In this document: positions 10,144 to 18,454 of the stretch, piece by piece
Position numbering within the stretch: the stretch's first letter is position 1
Layout: each line of letters opens with the position of its first letter
Assembly (NCBI RefSeq): GCF_001506075.1
Contig: NZ_KQ947476.1
Location: 347,217 to 411,216, forward strand
From: Vibrio sp. MEBiC08052
GTDB taxonomy: Bacteria; Pseudomonadota; Gammaproteobacteria; Enterobacterales; Vibrionaceae
Reading direction: 5' to 3'
Length of the DNA: 64,000 bases
Program-made: the position numbers and the translations under genes
The notes under the pieces: generated by a model
The model's database searches: none
Seen by the model: the letters and a program-made list of their open reading frames with translations, nothing else
Told to the model about the DNA's origin: nothing

Positions 10144-10276
10144 TGACTGTTTTTTTGCGGTTTAGCTTAAAAAATATGCACATTAAGGATTTATCGCGAA
10201 ATGAGCCATGAAAAATCATATGTATAGGAATAAAAGGCTATTTAAATCGAGAATAATATTATTTTGAGAGCTGAGT

Positions 10277-10314
10277 CATGTTGTCTCACGCTATATGCAT
10301 GGACAAAAACGCTA
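10277..10314 (-). promoter_or_regulatory. Second AraC site pair, upstream of araF
   Basis: Read on the minus strand, TAGCGTTTTTGTCCATG (10314-10298) and a second TAGC-headed half-site (10293-10277) are separated by 4 nt, again a 21-nt period. The first half-site differs from E. coli araI1 at only two positions. It lies directly upstream of the CRP site of araF, the AraC-CRP-RNA polymerase order expected at an araFGH promoter, and could also pair with the araB sites about 171 bp away in a DNA loop. Confidence 0.75.
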
Positions 10315-10325
10315 CCTTTCATTGC

Positions 10326-10341
10326 TGTGATTTTCATCACT
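10326..10341 (+). promoter_or_regulatory. CRP (cAMP receptor protein) site of araFGH
   Basis: TGTGATTTTCATCACT matches the CRP consensus TGTGA-N6-TCACA at nine of ten key positions. It lies about 80 bp before the araF start codon and immediately downstream of an AraC site pair; a start site near 10375 would place it around -41, a class II activation position. The -10 element itself is not distinct. Confidence 0.75.
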
Positions 10342-10414
10342 TCAATCCTGCGCGGCTTGTACAAATAATGTGCCCGAAACACCCCCTACAACAACCAGTG
10401 GATGGAATAGCAAA

Positions 10415-11419
10415 ATGAAGACGATAAGAAAAAAACTCGCTGTCGCCGCTTTAGCAGGAACCGCACTACTCAGTGCCTCTGCTCATGCTTTCTTTGGTAA
10501 CGATGATGACACGCTCAAACTTGGTTATCTGGTAAAACAACCGGAAGAGCCTTGGTTCCAGACTGAATGGAATTTTGCTGAGAAAGCCGGCAAAGAGTAT
10601 GGCTTCGAAGTAATTAAGATGGCCGTCCCCGATGGTGAAAAAACCCTCAATGCGATCGATACCCTTGCTGCGAGCGGCGCCAAAGGTTTCGTCATTTGTA
10701 CCCCGGATCCGAAACTCGGGCCAGCCATTATGGCCAAAGCCAAAAGTTATGATCTCAAAGTGATCACGGTTGACGATCAGTTCCTCAACGCCAAAGGCAA
10801 GCCGATGACGAATGTGCCGTTGGTGATGATGGCTGCCAGTCAAATCGGTCAGCGTCAGGGCCAAGAGCTGTATAAAGAAATGCAAAAGCGTGGCTGGAAC
10901 CCTGCCAACAGTGCGGTCATGGCAATTACCGCAGATGAGCTTGATACCGCTCGTCGCCGGGTAGACGGCTCGATTGCGGCACTCAAAGAAGCGGGCTTCC
11001 CTGCCAATCAAATCTATCGCGTACCAACTAAAACCAACGACATTCCCGGTGCACTGGATGCTGCCAACTCGCTGCTGGTGCAATATCCGAATGTCAAACA
11101 CTGGCTGGTGGTCGGCATGAACGACAACACCGTACTCGGTGGTATTCGTGCAACCGAAGGTCAAGGCTTTGATGCACAGAACGTCATTGGTATCGGTATT
11201 AACGGTGTCGATGCCGTCAACGAACTGGCGAAATCCAAACCTACCGGCTTTTACGGATCTTTACTGCCAAGTCCGGACGTGCATGGCTTTAAGAGTATCG
11301 AATCGCTGTATAAATGGGTCAAAGATGGTGTTGAACCGAAGAAATTCGTTGAAGTCACCGATGTGGTTCTGATTACCCGAGAGAACTACAAAGCAGAATT
11401 GAAGAAAAAAGGACTGTAA
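10415..11419 (+). CDS. araF: L-arabinose-binding periplasmic protein
   Basis: 334 residues. The start giving MKTIRKKLAVAALAGTALLS provides a classic Sec signal peptide with cleavage near ASAHA-FFG; the open frame begins 45 bp earlier but that extension would spoil the signal. The mature part is a type I periplasmic binding protein of the arabinose branch (LGYLVKQPEEPWFQTEW, DDQFLNAKGKPM, and DELDTARRRVDGSIAALK). It delivers L-arabinose to AraGH. First gene of the rightward unit, divergent from araB, with AraC and CRP sites upstream. Confidence 0.96.
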   Translation: MKTIRKKLAVAALAGTALLSASAHAFFGNDDDTLKLGYLVKQPEEPWFQTEWNFAEKAGKEYGFEVIKMAVPDGEKTLNAIDTLAASGAKGFVICTPDPKLGPAIMAKAKSYDLKVITVDDQFLNAKGKPMTNVPLVMMAASQIGQRQGQELYKEMQKRGWNPANSAVMAITADELDTARRRVDGSIAALKEAGFPANQIYRVPTKTNDIPGALDAANSLLVQYPNVKHWLVVGMNDNTVLGGIRATEGQGFDAQNVIGIGINGVDAVNELAKSKPTGFYGSLLPSPDVHGFKSIESLYKWVKDGVEPKKFVEVTDVVLITRENYKAELKKKGL

Positions 11420-11473
11420 TTCCCGGCAGGTGGCACAATGTTGTGCCACCTTCTGAACCCACAGGAGGCCACT

Positions 11474-12991
11474 ATGGCAGCATTGCCCTCTTCTTTAGAG
11501 TTTAGTCAGATTTCTAAGCACTTTCCGGGTGTCAAAGCGCTCTCGAATATCAATTTTCGTGTCCAGAGCCGCAGCATTCATGCGCTGATGGGCGAAAATG
11601 GTGCCGGAAAATCGACCTTGCTGAAAATACTCAGCGGACTCTATCAACCCACAGAAGGACAATTGATCATTGATGGTCAGTCCGCTGTATTTTCCTCGAC
11701 CGTCGATGCGCTCAATCACGGGATTGCCATCATTTATCAGGAACTAAACCTCGTTCCGGAACTCAGCGTGGCTGAAAATATTTATCTGGGCCAGTTGCCG
11801 ACCAAAAACGGATCGGTTGATCGGGAAACCCTGCACCGCAATGCGCGAGAGCAGCTACTGCGACTCGGGGAAGATTTTGACCCGTCCCGCCCACTGAAAG
11901 AATTTTCGATTGGTCAGTGGCAAATGGTTGAAATCGCCAAAGCCCTCAGTCGCAATGCACAAATTATTGCGTTTGACGAACCAACCAGTAGTTTGTCCCA
12001 ACGGGAAATCCAGAATCTATTCAAAGTCATTCGTGAACTGCGCAATGACGGCAAAATTATTCTTTATGTGTCACACCGGATGGAAGAAATCTTCGAACTG
12101 TGTGATGCCATTACTATTTTCAAAGACGGGACGCATGTTCAGACTTTCGATACATTGACCGATCTCACCAATGACCGACTCGTTGAACTGATGGTCGGGC
12201 GGGAAATCAATGACATCTACCATTACCGTAGCCGCGAATACCGGGGCAGCGGACTAAAAATTGACGAACTGATGGGCCCGGGGCTCACACAGCCTGTTTC
12301 TCTGGACATTCAGCGCGGAGAAATTCTCGGCCTATTCGGACTCGTCGGTGCCGGTCGGACAGAACTGACACGGCTGATTTTCGGCGCAGATAAAGCGACC
12401 ACCGGCACAATCACTATCCAAGGTGAAACCGTTCGTATCCACTCCCCCGGCGAAGCGATTCGTGCCGGTGTGACCCTCTGCCCGGAAGACCGTAAAGCAG
12501 ACGGCATCGTGCCGATCCTTTCGGTTCGGGAAAACACCAATATCAGTGCCCGGCCAGACTTTCTCAAGTCAGGCGGACGGATTGACTTTCGCTGGGAAGA
12601 GAAAAACGCCCAGTTACAGTGCGATGCACTGAACGTGAAAGCGGCCTCTCTCGACCAACTGATCGGTGAGCTTTCCGGCGGGAACCAGCAAAAAGTGATT
12701 CTTGCCCGCTGGCTCTCGACAGATATGAAAGTCATCCTGCTCGACGAACCGACCCGAGGGATCGATGTCGGTGCAAAATCTGAAATTTATGAGTTGATCT
12801 TCAAATTGGCAGAAAACGGAGTCGCGGTACTCGTGGTCTCCAGCGACCTGCCAGAAGTCTTGGGGATCTCCGACCGATTGCTGGTGATGAAAGACGGTGC
12901 AATCTCCGGAGAACTGCAACGCGATCAATTTGACGAACAAACCGCATTACGTCTGGCGATGTTGGGTGCAACCAACCCTGTCGCAGCATAG
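11474..12991 (+). CDS. araG: L-arabinose ABC transporter ATP-binding protein
   Basis: 505-residue duplicated ATPase of the sugar ABC (CUT2) type. First nucleotide-binding domain: Walker [13 protein letters not shown], Walker [13 protein letters not shown]. Second domain: degenerate Walker [13 protein letters not shown], signature LSGGNQQKV and Walker [15 protein letters not shown]. As in the family, the second Walker A is altered, so ATP hydrolysis is expected mainly at the first. Start chosen at [10 protein letters not shown] because GGAGG lies 5 nt before it; the frame is open 36 bp further upstream. Energises arabinose uptake with AraF and AraH. Confidence 0.97.
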   Translation: MAALPSSLEFSQISKHFPGVKALSNINFRVQSRSIHALMGENGAGKSTLLKILSGLYQPTEGQLIIDGQSAVFSSTVDALNHGIAIIYQELNLVPELSVAENIYLGQLPTKNGSVDRETLHRNAREQLLRLGEDFDPSRPLKEFSIGQWQMVEIAKALSRNAQIIAFDEPTSSLSQREIQNLFKVIRELRNDGKIILYVSHRMEEIFELCDAITIFKDGTHVQTFDTLTDLTNDRLVELMVGREINDIYHYRSREYRGSGLKIDELMGPGLTQPVSLDIQRGEILGLFGLVGAGRTELTRLIFGADKATTGTITIQGETVRIHSPGEAIRAGVTLCPEDRKADGIVPILSVRENTNISARPDFLKSGGRIDFRWEEKNAQLQCDALNVKAASLDQLIGELSGGNQQKVILARWLSTDMKVILLDEPTRGIDVGAKSEIYELIFKLAENGVAVLVVSSDLPEVLGISDRLLVMKDGAISGELQRDQFDEQTALRLAMLGATNPVAA

Positions 12992-13003
12992 AGGAAATCA
13001 GTA

Positions 13004-13993
13004 ATGGCCATTACAACCACCAAACCGAATACCAATGAGCCGAAGAAACCGAGCATCGATTTCTCCCACATCTGGGACAAATTCGGGATGCTCATTGTAT
13101 TTGCAGGGCTGTTCCTGCTCTGCGCTTTTTTTGTGCCCTATTTTGCTACCTTCATTAACATGAAAGGATTGGGTCTGGCGATCTCCATGAGCGGCATGGT
13201 CGCTTGTGCGATGTTATTCTGCCTCGCCTGTGGCGACCTTGACCTCTCGGTTGCTTCGGTCATTGCCTGCGCCGGGGTCGTGACCGCTGTTGCAATCAAT
13301 GCGACCAGCAGTGTGACCCTCGGCATCATTGCCGGATTATTGTCCGGGGTCTTCTTTGGCCTGATCAATGGCTTCGTCATCGCCAAACTACAGGTCAATG
13401 CCCTGATCACCACACTGGCAACGATGCAAATCGCCCGGGGGCTGGGTTACATTATCTCGGACGGGAAAGCGGTCGGGATTACCGAAGAAAGCTTTTTCGC
13501 ACTGGGTAACTCTTCCGTTCTGGGTATTCCGACACCAATCTGGCTGACAATTATTACATTTATCATCTTCGCATTTCTGCTCAACCGGACAGTTTACGGC
13601 CGCAATACGCTCGCTATCGGCGGCAACGAAGAAGCAGCCCGTCTGGCCGGGGTAAATGTGGTCAAAACCAAACTGATTATCTTCACCGTGTCCGGGTTTA
13701 TTTCCGCGCTTGCGGGTGTGATTCTCGCCGCTCGGATGACCAGTGGTCAGCCGATGACCTCCGTCGGTTTCGAGCTGGTCGTCATCTCAGCCTGTGTACT
13801 GGGTGGCGTATCACTGAAAGGCGGGGTTGGTAAAGTATCTTATGTGATTGCCGGGGTCCTGATTCTGGGCACCGTTGAGAACGCGATGAACCTACTCAAC
13901 ATGTCGCCGTTCGCACAATATGTGGTTCGGGGCTCGATTCTGTTAGCCGCGGTTATTTTTGACCGTTACAAACAGCAATCGAGAAAGGTTTAA
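13004..13993 (+). CDS. araH: L-arabinose ABC transporter permease
   Basis: 329 residues with eight to ten hydrophobic helices, beginning after a short polar N-terminus (first helix GMLIVFAGLFLLCAFFVPYF). The CUT2 permease signature is present (ACGDLDLSVASVIACAGV and GGNEEAARLAGVNVVKTKL, the ATPase-contacting EAA-like loop). It starts 12 bp after araG with GAGGAAAT upstream, so araFGH is a single unit. Confidence 0.97.
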   Translation: MAITTTKPNTNEPKKPSIDFSHIWDKFGMLIVFAGLFLLCAFFVPYFATFINMKGLGLAISMSGMVACAMLFCLACGDLDLSVASVIACAGVVTAVAINATSSVTLGIIAGLLSGVFFGLINGFVIAKLQVNALITTLATMQIARGLGYIISDGKAVGITEESFFALGNSSVLGIPTPIWLTIITFIIFAFLLNRTVYGRNTLAIGGNEEAARLAGVNVVKTKLIIFTVSGFISALAGVILAARMTSGQPMTSVGFELVVISACVLGGVSLKGGVGKVSYVIAGVLILGTVENAMNLLNMSPFAQYVVRGSILLAAVIFDRYKQQSRKV

Positions 13994-14033
13994 GGTCTCG
14001 GCTTAAACACTATCTGGCAAATGATTCACAAAG

Positions 14034-14058
14034 CCCTCAGACAGGAAACTGCTGAGGG
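14034..14058 (+). terminator. Weak hairpin downstream of araH
   Basis: Seven-base arms CCCTCAG / CTGAGGG separated by 11 nt lie 40 bp after the araH stop codon. There is no T-tract, so it is at best a weak terminator for araFGH. Confidence 0.35.
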
Positions 14059-14085
14059 TCAGCGTTAGCCTCCATCAAGCTTGCT

Positions 14086-14121
14086 ATACTAAAAGTGATA
14101 GAATAGTATCACTTTTAGTAT
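14086..14121. promoter_or_regulatory. Palindromic operator of the toxin-antitoxin operon
   Basis: Perfect 15-base arms (ATACTAAAAGTGATA and its complement) with a 6-nt spacer GAATAG end 18 bp before the antitoxin start codon. A possible promoter (TTGCTA at 14081, TAGTAT at 14104, 17 nt apart) is overlapped by it. This is the expected arrangement for autorepression by a Phd/YefM antitoxin, alone or with its toxin. Confidence 0.75.
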
Positions 14122-14139
14122 TCCTGTGGAGCAGCTCTC

Positions 14140-14397
14140 ATGAAAGTAGAACTAGTTACATCACTCAAACGTCAAGCAACGAAGATCCTTGCCGATCTCC
14201 ATGACACGAAAGAACCCGTGTTGATTACTGAACACGGTAAGCCTTCGGCATATCTGGTTGATGTTGATGATTACGAGTTTATGCAAAATCGTTTGGCGAT
14301 TCTGGAGGGGATTGCACGAGGTGAGCGCGCATTAGCTGACGGTAAAATGGTGAGCCACGATGAAGCCAGGGACAAAATGTCAAAATGGCTGAAATAA
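14140..14397 (+). CDS. Phd/YefM-type antitoxin
   Basis: 85 residues. The N-terminal DNA-binding part has the family pattern (TSLKRQATKILADLHDTKEPVLITEHGKPSAYLVDVDDYE); the rest is the toxin-binding helix. The antitoxin should both neutralise the downstream ParE-like toxin and repress the operon through the palindrome just upstream. Its 3' end overlaps the toxin start by 13 bp, a usual sign of translational coupling in type II pairs. Confidence 0.92.
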   Translation: MKVELVTSLKRQATKILADLHDTKEPVLITEHGKPSAYLVDVDDYEFMQNRLAILEGIARGERALADGKMVSHDEARDKMSKWLK

Positions 14398-14687
14398 TCT
14401 GGACGGAGTCAGCACTATCTGATCTTAATGACATCGCTGAATACATCGCACTTGAAAATGTTGTCGCTGCACAGCAATTGGTTCACACGATCTTCTCTAA
14501 AGTTGAACGTCTGGAAAATCTCCCTGAATCGGGTCGCGTTCCGCCCGAGCTAGAACATCTCAGTTATCGTGAAATTGTCGTTAACCCGTGTCGTATTTTC
14601 TATAAACAAGACAGCGACAAAATCTTTATTCTGTTTGTCATGCGCGCAGAGAGAGATTTGCGTAAGTTTCTATTGAGTAAGCAATAA
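14385..14687 (+). CDS. RelE/ParE-superfamily toxin
   Basis: 100 residues with the ParE-like fold signature: IIWTESALSDLNDIAEYIA at the N-terminus, the central LENLPESGRVPPEL, YREIVVNPCRIFYKQ and the final FVMRAERDLRKFL. ParE toxins poison DNA gyrase whereas RelE toxins cleave mRNA; the sequence resembles the ParE side more (ALSDLNDIAEYI, no clear RelE catalytic set), but the target is not certain. Second gene of the pair, overlapping the antitoxin. Confidence 0.92.
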   Translation: MAEIIWTESALSDLNDIAEYIALENVVAAQQLVHTIFSKVERLENLPESGRVPPELEHLSYREIVVNPCRIFYKQDSDKIFILFVMRAERDLRKFLLSKQ

Positions 14688-14720
14688 CCTTTGCGAATGA
14701 GCGACATACAATCGCTATAG

Positions 14721-14805
14721 CTTTGAATTGAATCGCATTTCTCTCAGTAACCAACGTAAAGTGAAGGTTGATGGTGTTCTTTGTTGACACCTTCTTTTAT
14801 GCTAC
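14721..14805 (+). repeat. 85-bp direct repeat, copy 1
   Basis: Matches 17693-17777 at about 67 of 85 positions without any gap, with three fully conserved blocks (CTTTGAATT, ATCGCATTT and GATGGTGTTCTTTGTT). Same orientation. It lies between the toxin gene and the nucleotidyltransferase-HEPN gene, so the two copies bracket a 3-kb module. No resemblance to integron attC (VCR) repeats. Confidence 0.7.
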
Positions 14806-14839
14806 TGCTATTCATCCACCACCAACTCATGTCGTGATT

Positions 14840-15721
14840 ATGAAAACATTCCTCGACCACCTGCCTGAATCGAAACAGCAAGAACTTACCGCCATTTCAA
14901 CGATTCTGCGTGATACGCTGGAAGACTATCTTCAGGGCAAAACAGGGAGTAAAAGCGAGTTTCGTATCCTGAAAGTCATCCTGTTTGGTAGTTATGCCAG
15001 AGGTGACTGGGTTAACGATCCGGTCAATGGGTATATCAGCGATTACGATATTCTGGTAATCGTCAACAAAGCAGCACTGGTTGAAGAAGATGTGGTCTGG
15101 CAGCGAGCTAAAGAGCAGATTGAGCGCAAAGTGACTTCTGCACCTCTGGGGCTGATTGTCCATGACTTGCAGGAAGTGAATGAACGCCTGCAACAAGGGC
15201 ATTACTTTTTTAAGAGTATTCGTGAAGAAGGGATAGAGCTATTTGCTGCGACACCAAAACCGCTGGCGGAGCCGGGCGATTTGACCGAGGCCGAAAAACA
15301 GGAAATTGCCCGCAAACATTACGCGCAGTGGTTTGAAAGCGCAGAGCAATTTTTCGTTTCCTATAAAGATGACCTCAAACGGCAATGGCTTAAAAAGTCC
15401 GCCTTTATGCTTCATCAATCTGCTGAACGCTTTTTGGCCTGTGCCCTGCTCACCTGTACCAACTACCTACCCAAATCCCACAATATCGAAAAGCTCGCAA
15501 AGCTGTGCGCCCAAATCGATGCTGAATTTGCAACAATTTTCCCACTTGATAACAAATTCCACCGCCGTAGTTTCCGCCGCCTGCAACGGGCGTATATCGA
15601 AGCCCGTTATTCAGAACATTATGAAATCACCGCAGAAGAGCTAACCTACCTCGAAAGTGAAGTGTTACGTCTAAAAGCGTTAGTGGAACAGATTTGTCTC
15701 ACGCGGCTGGGGTCAGCCTGA
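14840..15721 (+). CDS. Nucleotidyltransferase-HEPN fusion protein
   Basis: About 293 residues. The N-terminal half is a minimal nucleotidyltransferase: LFGSYARG (about 48-55) followed by SDYDILVIV with the two acidic metal ligands (about D68 and D70). The C-terminal half is HEPN-like and helical (AFMLHQSAERFLACALLTCTNY, later ARYSEHYEI). Separate MNT and HEPN genes form MntA-HepT toxin-antitoxin pairs in which the MNT AMPylates the HEPN RNase; here they are fused, a common architecture whose function is not settled. The start MKTFLDHLPESKQQ was chosen because the open frame upstream runs into the 85-bp repeat; no strong ribosome-binding site is visible. Confidence 0.8.
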   Translation: MKTFLDHLPESKQQELTAISTILRDTLEDYLQGKTGSKSEFRILKVILFGSYARGDWVNDPVNGYISDYDILVIVNKAALVEEDVVWQRAKEQIERKVTSAPLGLIVHDLQEVNERLQQGHYFFKSIREEGIELFAATPKPLAEPGDLTEAEKQEIARKHYAQWFESAEQFFVSYKDDLKRQWLKKSAFMLHQSAERFLACALLTCTNYLPKSHNIEKLAKLCAQIDAEFATIFPLDNKFHRRSFRRLQRAYIEARYSEHYEITAEELTYLESEVLRLKALVEQICLTRLGSA

Positions 15722-15946
15722 GTTTGTCATTGGTGAATGACACTTTAGTGCAAGGATATTACACGCAGAACTTTTATACCTACAATTCTGAGTGGGGGTT
15801 GTATGTGTAAACTAACTAGCAATATTAAATAGTGACAATGCTTCCAATCAAGAACTGGCTGATAGAGGACTTTATTAATGGTAGTAGACACATATAAACC
15901 AGAACCTTAGACTCACGTTATCAACTCATTATAATAACAGGTTCAC

Positions 15947-16444
15947 ATGTCGCATATTGCATATATTACAATAAATGGCGCTACTCAAGGATTAATTTCT
16001 AGTGGCTGTAATACGAAAGATTCTATGGGGAATAAATATCAGGAATCCCATACTGATGAAATTACAATTTTATCCTGTGTTCATCATATGGCGAAAGATG
16101 CGCAGCAACATCGGAAAAATCATAATCCGATTATCATTTCCAAAAACATAGATAAATCAAGCCCTCTGCTTGCCACTGCATTTGCCAAACAAGAACACTT
16201 AAATTGTACTATCAATTTTTACCGAACCAATGAACAAGGTTATAACGAAAAGTTTTATACAATTGAACTCGAAAAAGCAGTAATTTCCAGCCTCGATTTT
16301 TCTCTTCCTCATACGACTCATGCTCACAAAGAAGAAATGCATGAGGTGATTGCACTAAGCTATCAAAACATTGTGTGGAAACACAATGTTTCAGGAACGA
16401 TGGGCTACGATAGTTGGGAAAATGGTGGCAGGGGAAATGAATAA
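15947..16444 (+). CDS. hcp: Hcp-family type VI secretion tube protein (orphan)
   Basis: 165 residues of the Hcp1 family: MSHIAYITINGATQGLISSG, the SHTDEITILSCVHHMAKDAQ stretch and the C-terminal EEMHEVIALSYQNIVWKH. Hcp hexamers form the inner tube of a type VI secretion system and carry small effectors in their lumen. No other T6SS core genes lie in the window, so this is an auxiliary copy serving a system encoded elsewhere. The two following genes look like its effector and immunity partner. The region is more AT-rich than the arabinose genes, in keeping with horizontal gain. Confidence 0.93.
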   Translation: MSHIAYITINGATQGLISSGCNTKDSMGNKYQESHTDEITILSCVHHMAKDAQQHRKNHNPIIISKNIDKSSPLLATAFAKQEHLNCTINFYRTNEQGYNEKFYTIELEKAVISSLDFSLPHTTHAHKEEMHEVIALSYQNIVWKHNVSGTMGYDSWENGGRGNE

Positions 16445-16532
16445 GTTTCCCCAAAATTTAGGGCTTATAGTTTTACTATAATAATAGGTTTATTTTTACT
16501 TTATTCACCAGTTACTGAGTAGGGAATCTGTA

Positions 16533-17237
16533 ATGGTTCAATTAAATGAGGATCAGTTAGAAACGGCATTATCACAGTTGGAATCCGCTACATTCAATTT
16601 TGCTTATAGATATATCAATGACGGAAATGTCAGACAAAGCTACATCAACCAGACAAAGAGATTATCTCAGGAATATCGTTTAAAAGTTTCTTCAGGAACG
16701 ATTTCTGCACCTGATGCCGCAAGGCAAGTCAATCAACTGCGAAATGAGATACTAGAAGTATCGAGACTGCGTTCCAGTGATATTGGCAAAGCAAAAGCAG
16801 TCAGCCTCAAGAAGACAGGACTAACTCTGGGAACATTAACGGAAAAATATTCTCTTCGTCAGTTCAATAAACCTTTTGAACAATTATCTTCCTTTGAACA
16901 AAATAAGGTCTATCTGGAAATTATAGAAAGTTCTGGCAGATCGAGACCATCAGTCAATGCAGCAGCAATCAGATATTCCCGTTTAGGACGGGGATTATTA
17001 ATTGTGACCTTAGGTGTTTCCGTATACAACATCGCAACAGCTGAAGATAAATTAGAAGCCACAACGAAAGAAGGCGTTGTGCTTGGTGGGGGTTTTGCTG
17101 GAGGTGCATTGGGCGGAGCAACAGCAGGTCTTGTTTGTGGTCCAGGAGCACCAGTATGCGTGACCATAGGGGCACTCATCGGTGGAGCATTAGGCGCACT
17201 TGGAGCTGATATGACATTTGGGTGGTACTTTGAATGA
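16533..17237 (+). CDS. Putative T6SS effector with C-terminal glycine zipper
   Basis: 234 residues; not recognised as a named family. Residues 1-140 are polar and helical; about 150-168 is a hydrophobic segment, and about 181-225 is a glycine-zipper hairpin (GVVLGGGFAGGALGGA, then ALIGGALGALGA) with two cysteines at the turn (about 202 and 209). Such tails occur in pore-forming antibacterial toxins that act on the inner membrane. Location right after hcp, and a 4-bp overlap with a small downstream gene, fit an Hcp-delivered effector with its immunity gene. Good ribosome-binding site (AGGGA). The toxic role is inferred. Confidence 0.75.
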   Translation: MVQLNEDQLETALSQLESATFNFAYRYINDGNVRQSYINQTKRLSQEYRLKVSSGTISAPDAARQVNQLRNEILEVSRLRSSDIGKAKAVSLKKTGLTLGTLTEKYSLRQFNKPFEQLSSFEQNKVYLEIIESSGRSRPSVNAAAIRYSRLGRGLLIVTLGVSVYNIATAEDKLEATTKEGVVLGGGFAGGALGGATAGLVCGPGAPVCVTIGALIGGALGALGADMTFGWYFE

Positions 17238-17683
17238 ACAAAATTAATGTATTCCATGTGACAAAAGATATTTCAGCAAACAGTGAAGTCTCCAAAGTTA
17301 CCCTCTCCCACCGAGAATTGAATCAGGAGGTTGAACTAAGTGGAAAAATTCTGGAGGCCCAGTATCAAACTGACGCGGGATACTACCTTTTGTTTCTGAC
17401 TGAAGATGTTCCTTATGAAGAAGCGCTCCATATTTACCTGCTCGATCAATCACTGAAGATTATTGAATCATTAGAACTTTCAGCTGAATATACCGCAGGA
17501 ATACTTCGGGATATTCAAGTCATTGAAAAAAATAAGATCCGTTTTTTCTTCTTTGATAATGATCAGTCTTGGCAATTAGAAGTTCTGCAAGCTCCCAAAC
17601 GAAACCCACTCCGATCTGCCTATCCGGTTAAAAAGAAAGATAAGTTTTGGGGAAAATCCCGATTACGACTCCAACCTCTATAG
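17234..17683 (+). CDS. Putative immunity protein for the Hcp-linked effector
   Basis: 149 residues, no signal peptide and no clear membrane segment; acidic, beta-rich central part (YYLLFLTEDVPYEEALHIYLLD, RFFFFDNDQSWQLEVLQ) and a basic C-terminus. It starts within the effector stop codon (ATGA), the tight coupling typical of effector-immunity pairs. I do not recognise the family. The lack of an obvious transmembrane segment is slightly unexpected if the effector forms inner-membrane pores, so the pairing remains a hypothesis from context. Confidence 0.7.
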   Translation: MNKINVFHVTKDISANSEVSKVTLSHRELNQEVELSGKILEAQYQTDAGYYLLFLTEDVPYEEALHIYLLDQSLKIIESLELSAEYTAGILRDIQVIEKNKIRFFFFDNDQSWQLEVLQAPKRNPLRSAYPVKKKDKFWGKSRLRLQPL

Positions 17684-17692
17684 GTTTTAGGG

Positions 17693-17777
17693 CTTTGAAT
17701 TACATCGCATTTTGCTTAGCAACATGCGCAAAGTCGGGATTGATGGTGTTCTTTGTTCGCCCCTTCTTTTATGCTGC
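17693..17777 (+). repeat. 85-bp direct repeat, copy 2
   Basis: About 79% identical and gap-free relative to 14721-14805, same orientation. It begins 9 bp after the putative immunity gene and closes the 3-kb accessory module on the right. Confidence 0.7.
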
Positions 17778-17847
17778 CTCAATCTACCGAACAATCAGAG
17801 ACTCCCGATGATTGCCGGTTTTAAGTCAGCAACTCAGGAGCCCGGAT

Positions 17848-18333
17848 TTATTTGTTTTTCCAGTCTGTGCTGATGGGATTGGATACCGTATTTTTTTCCA
17901 AAGTGTAAGTACCATTTTGCTGTGCGATCGCTTCCCCGGTATCGACAATTGCATTCTGGATAAATATGCTTTGCGCATTATCACCCCGAATGAAAGTCAG
18001 CTGATGATATGCGGTTTTATTCCCCCAGTCTGGAGAGGGCAAGGATATAAATCTCACCGTATAGGTTTCATCACTGAAATCCCCTTGCATAACATAAACA
18101 CCGTAATGGTTTTCGCCTTGAGAAATAATTTTATACGTCCCGTTGTTATAGTAATAAACCTCTGCATCGGGAAACGGCTTTTTGCTGTACATTTTCCGGT
18201 AGTGAAGCACTTGTTTATATGTTGGCTCACCAAAGTTTACGGTTAACGTCTTCCCATCATTAGATGTGGTTAACCCTTCTGCATACGCCGTGCAACCTAG
18301 CATTAACAAACACGCTGTTGAAAGTATTTTCAC
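17848..18333 (-). CDS. Small secreted protein, function unknown
   Basis: About 161 residues from a GTG start with a clear ribosome-binding site (AAGGA, 6-7 nt spacing), which gives the signal peptide MKILSTACLLMLGCTAYA with likely cleavage before EG. An ATG 57 bp upstream would place a basic extension in front and hide the signal. The mature protein is polar, rich in Tyr and Asn, and probably beta-structured (EVYYYNNGTYKIISQGENHYGVYVMQGDF). Family not recognised. It is convergent with the T6SS cassette and shares no operon with the LysR gene upstream. Confidence 0.75.
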   Translation of the reverse strand: MKILSTACLLMLGCTAYAEGLTTSNDGKTLTVNFGEPTYKQVLHYRKMYSKKPFPDAEVYYYNNGTYKIISQGENHYGVYVMQGDFSDETYTVRFISLPSPDWGNKTAYHQLTFIRGDNAQSIFIQNAIVDTGEAIAQQNGTYTLEKNTVSNPISTDWKNK

Positions 18334-18454
18334 TTGTGATTCCTTCCGTTGACTGGATAGATTTTTGTTTTTAAATATTCTTATGAGCATGATTGCGCAA
18401 TTATTTCATTGCCTGATTATTTCGGTCAAGTAAAACCGAAAGAACACACAATCA

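Noticed and set aside
14721-17777. Integron attC (VCR) cassette array
   Set aside because: The two 85-bp repeats lack the R'/R'' core sites and inverted-repeat structure of attC, and gene orientation is not uniform across the wider region.
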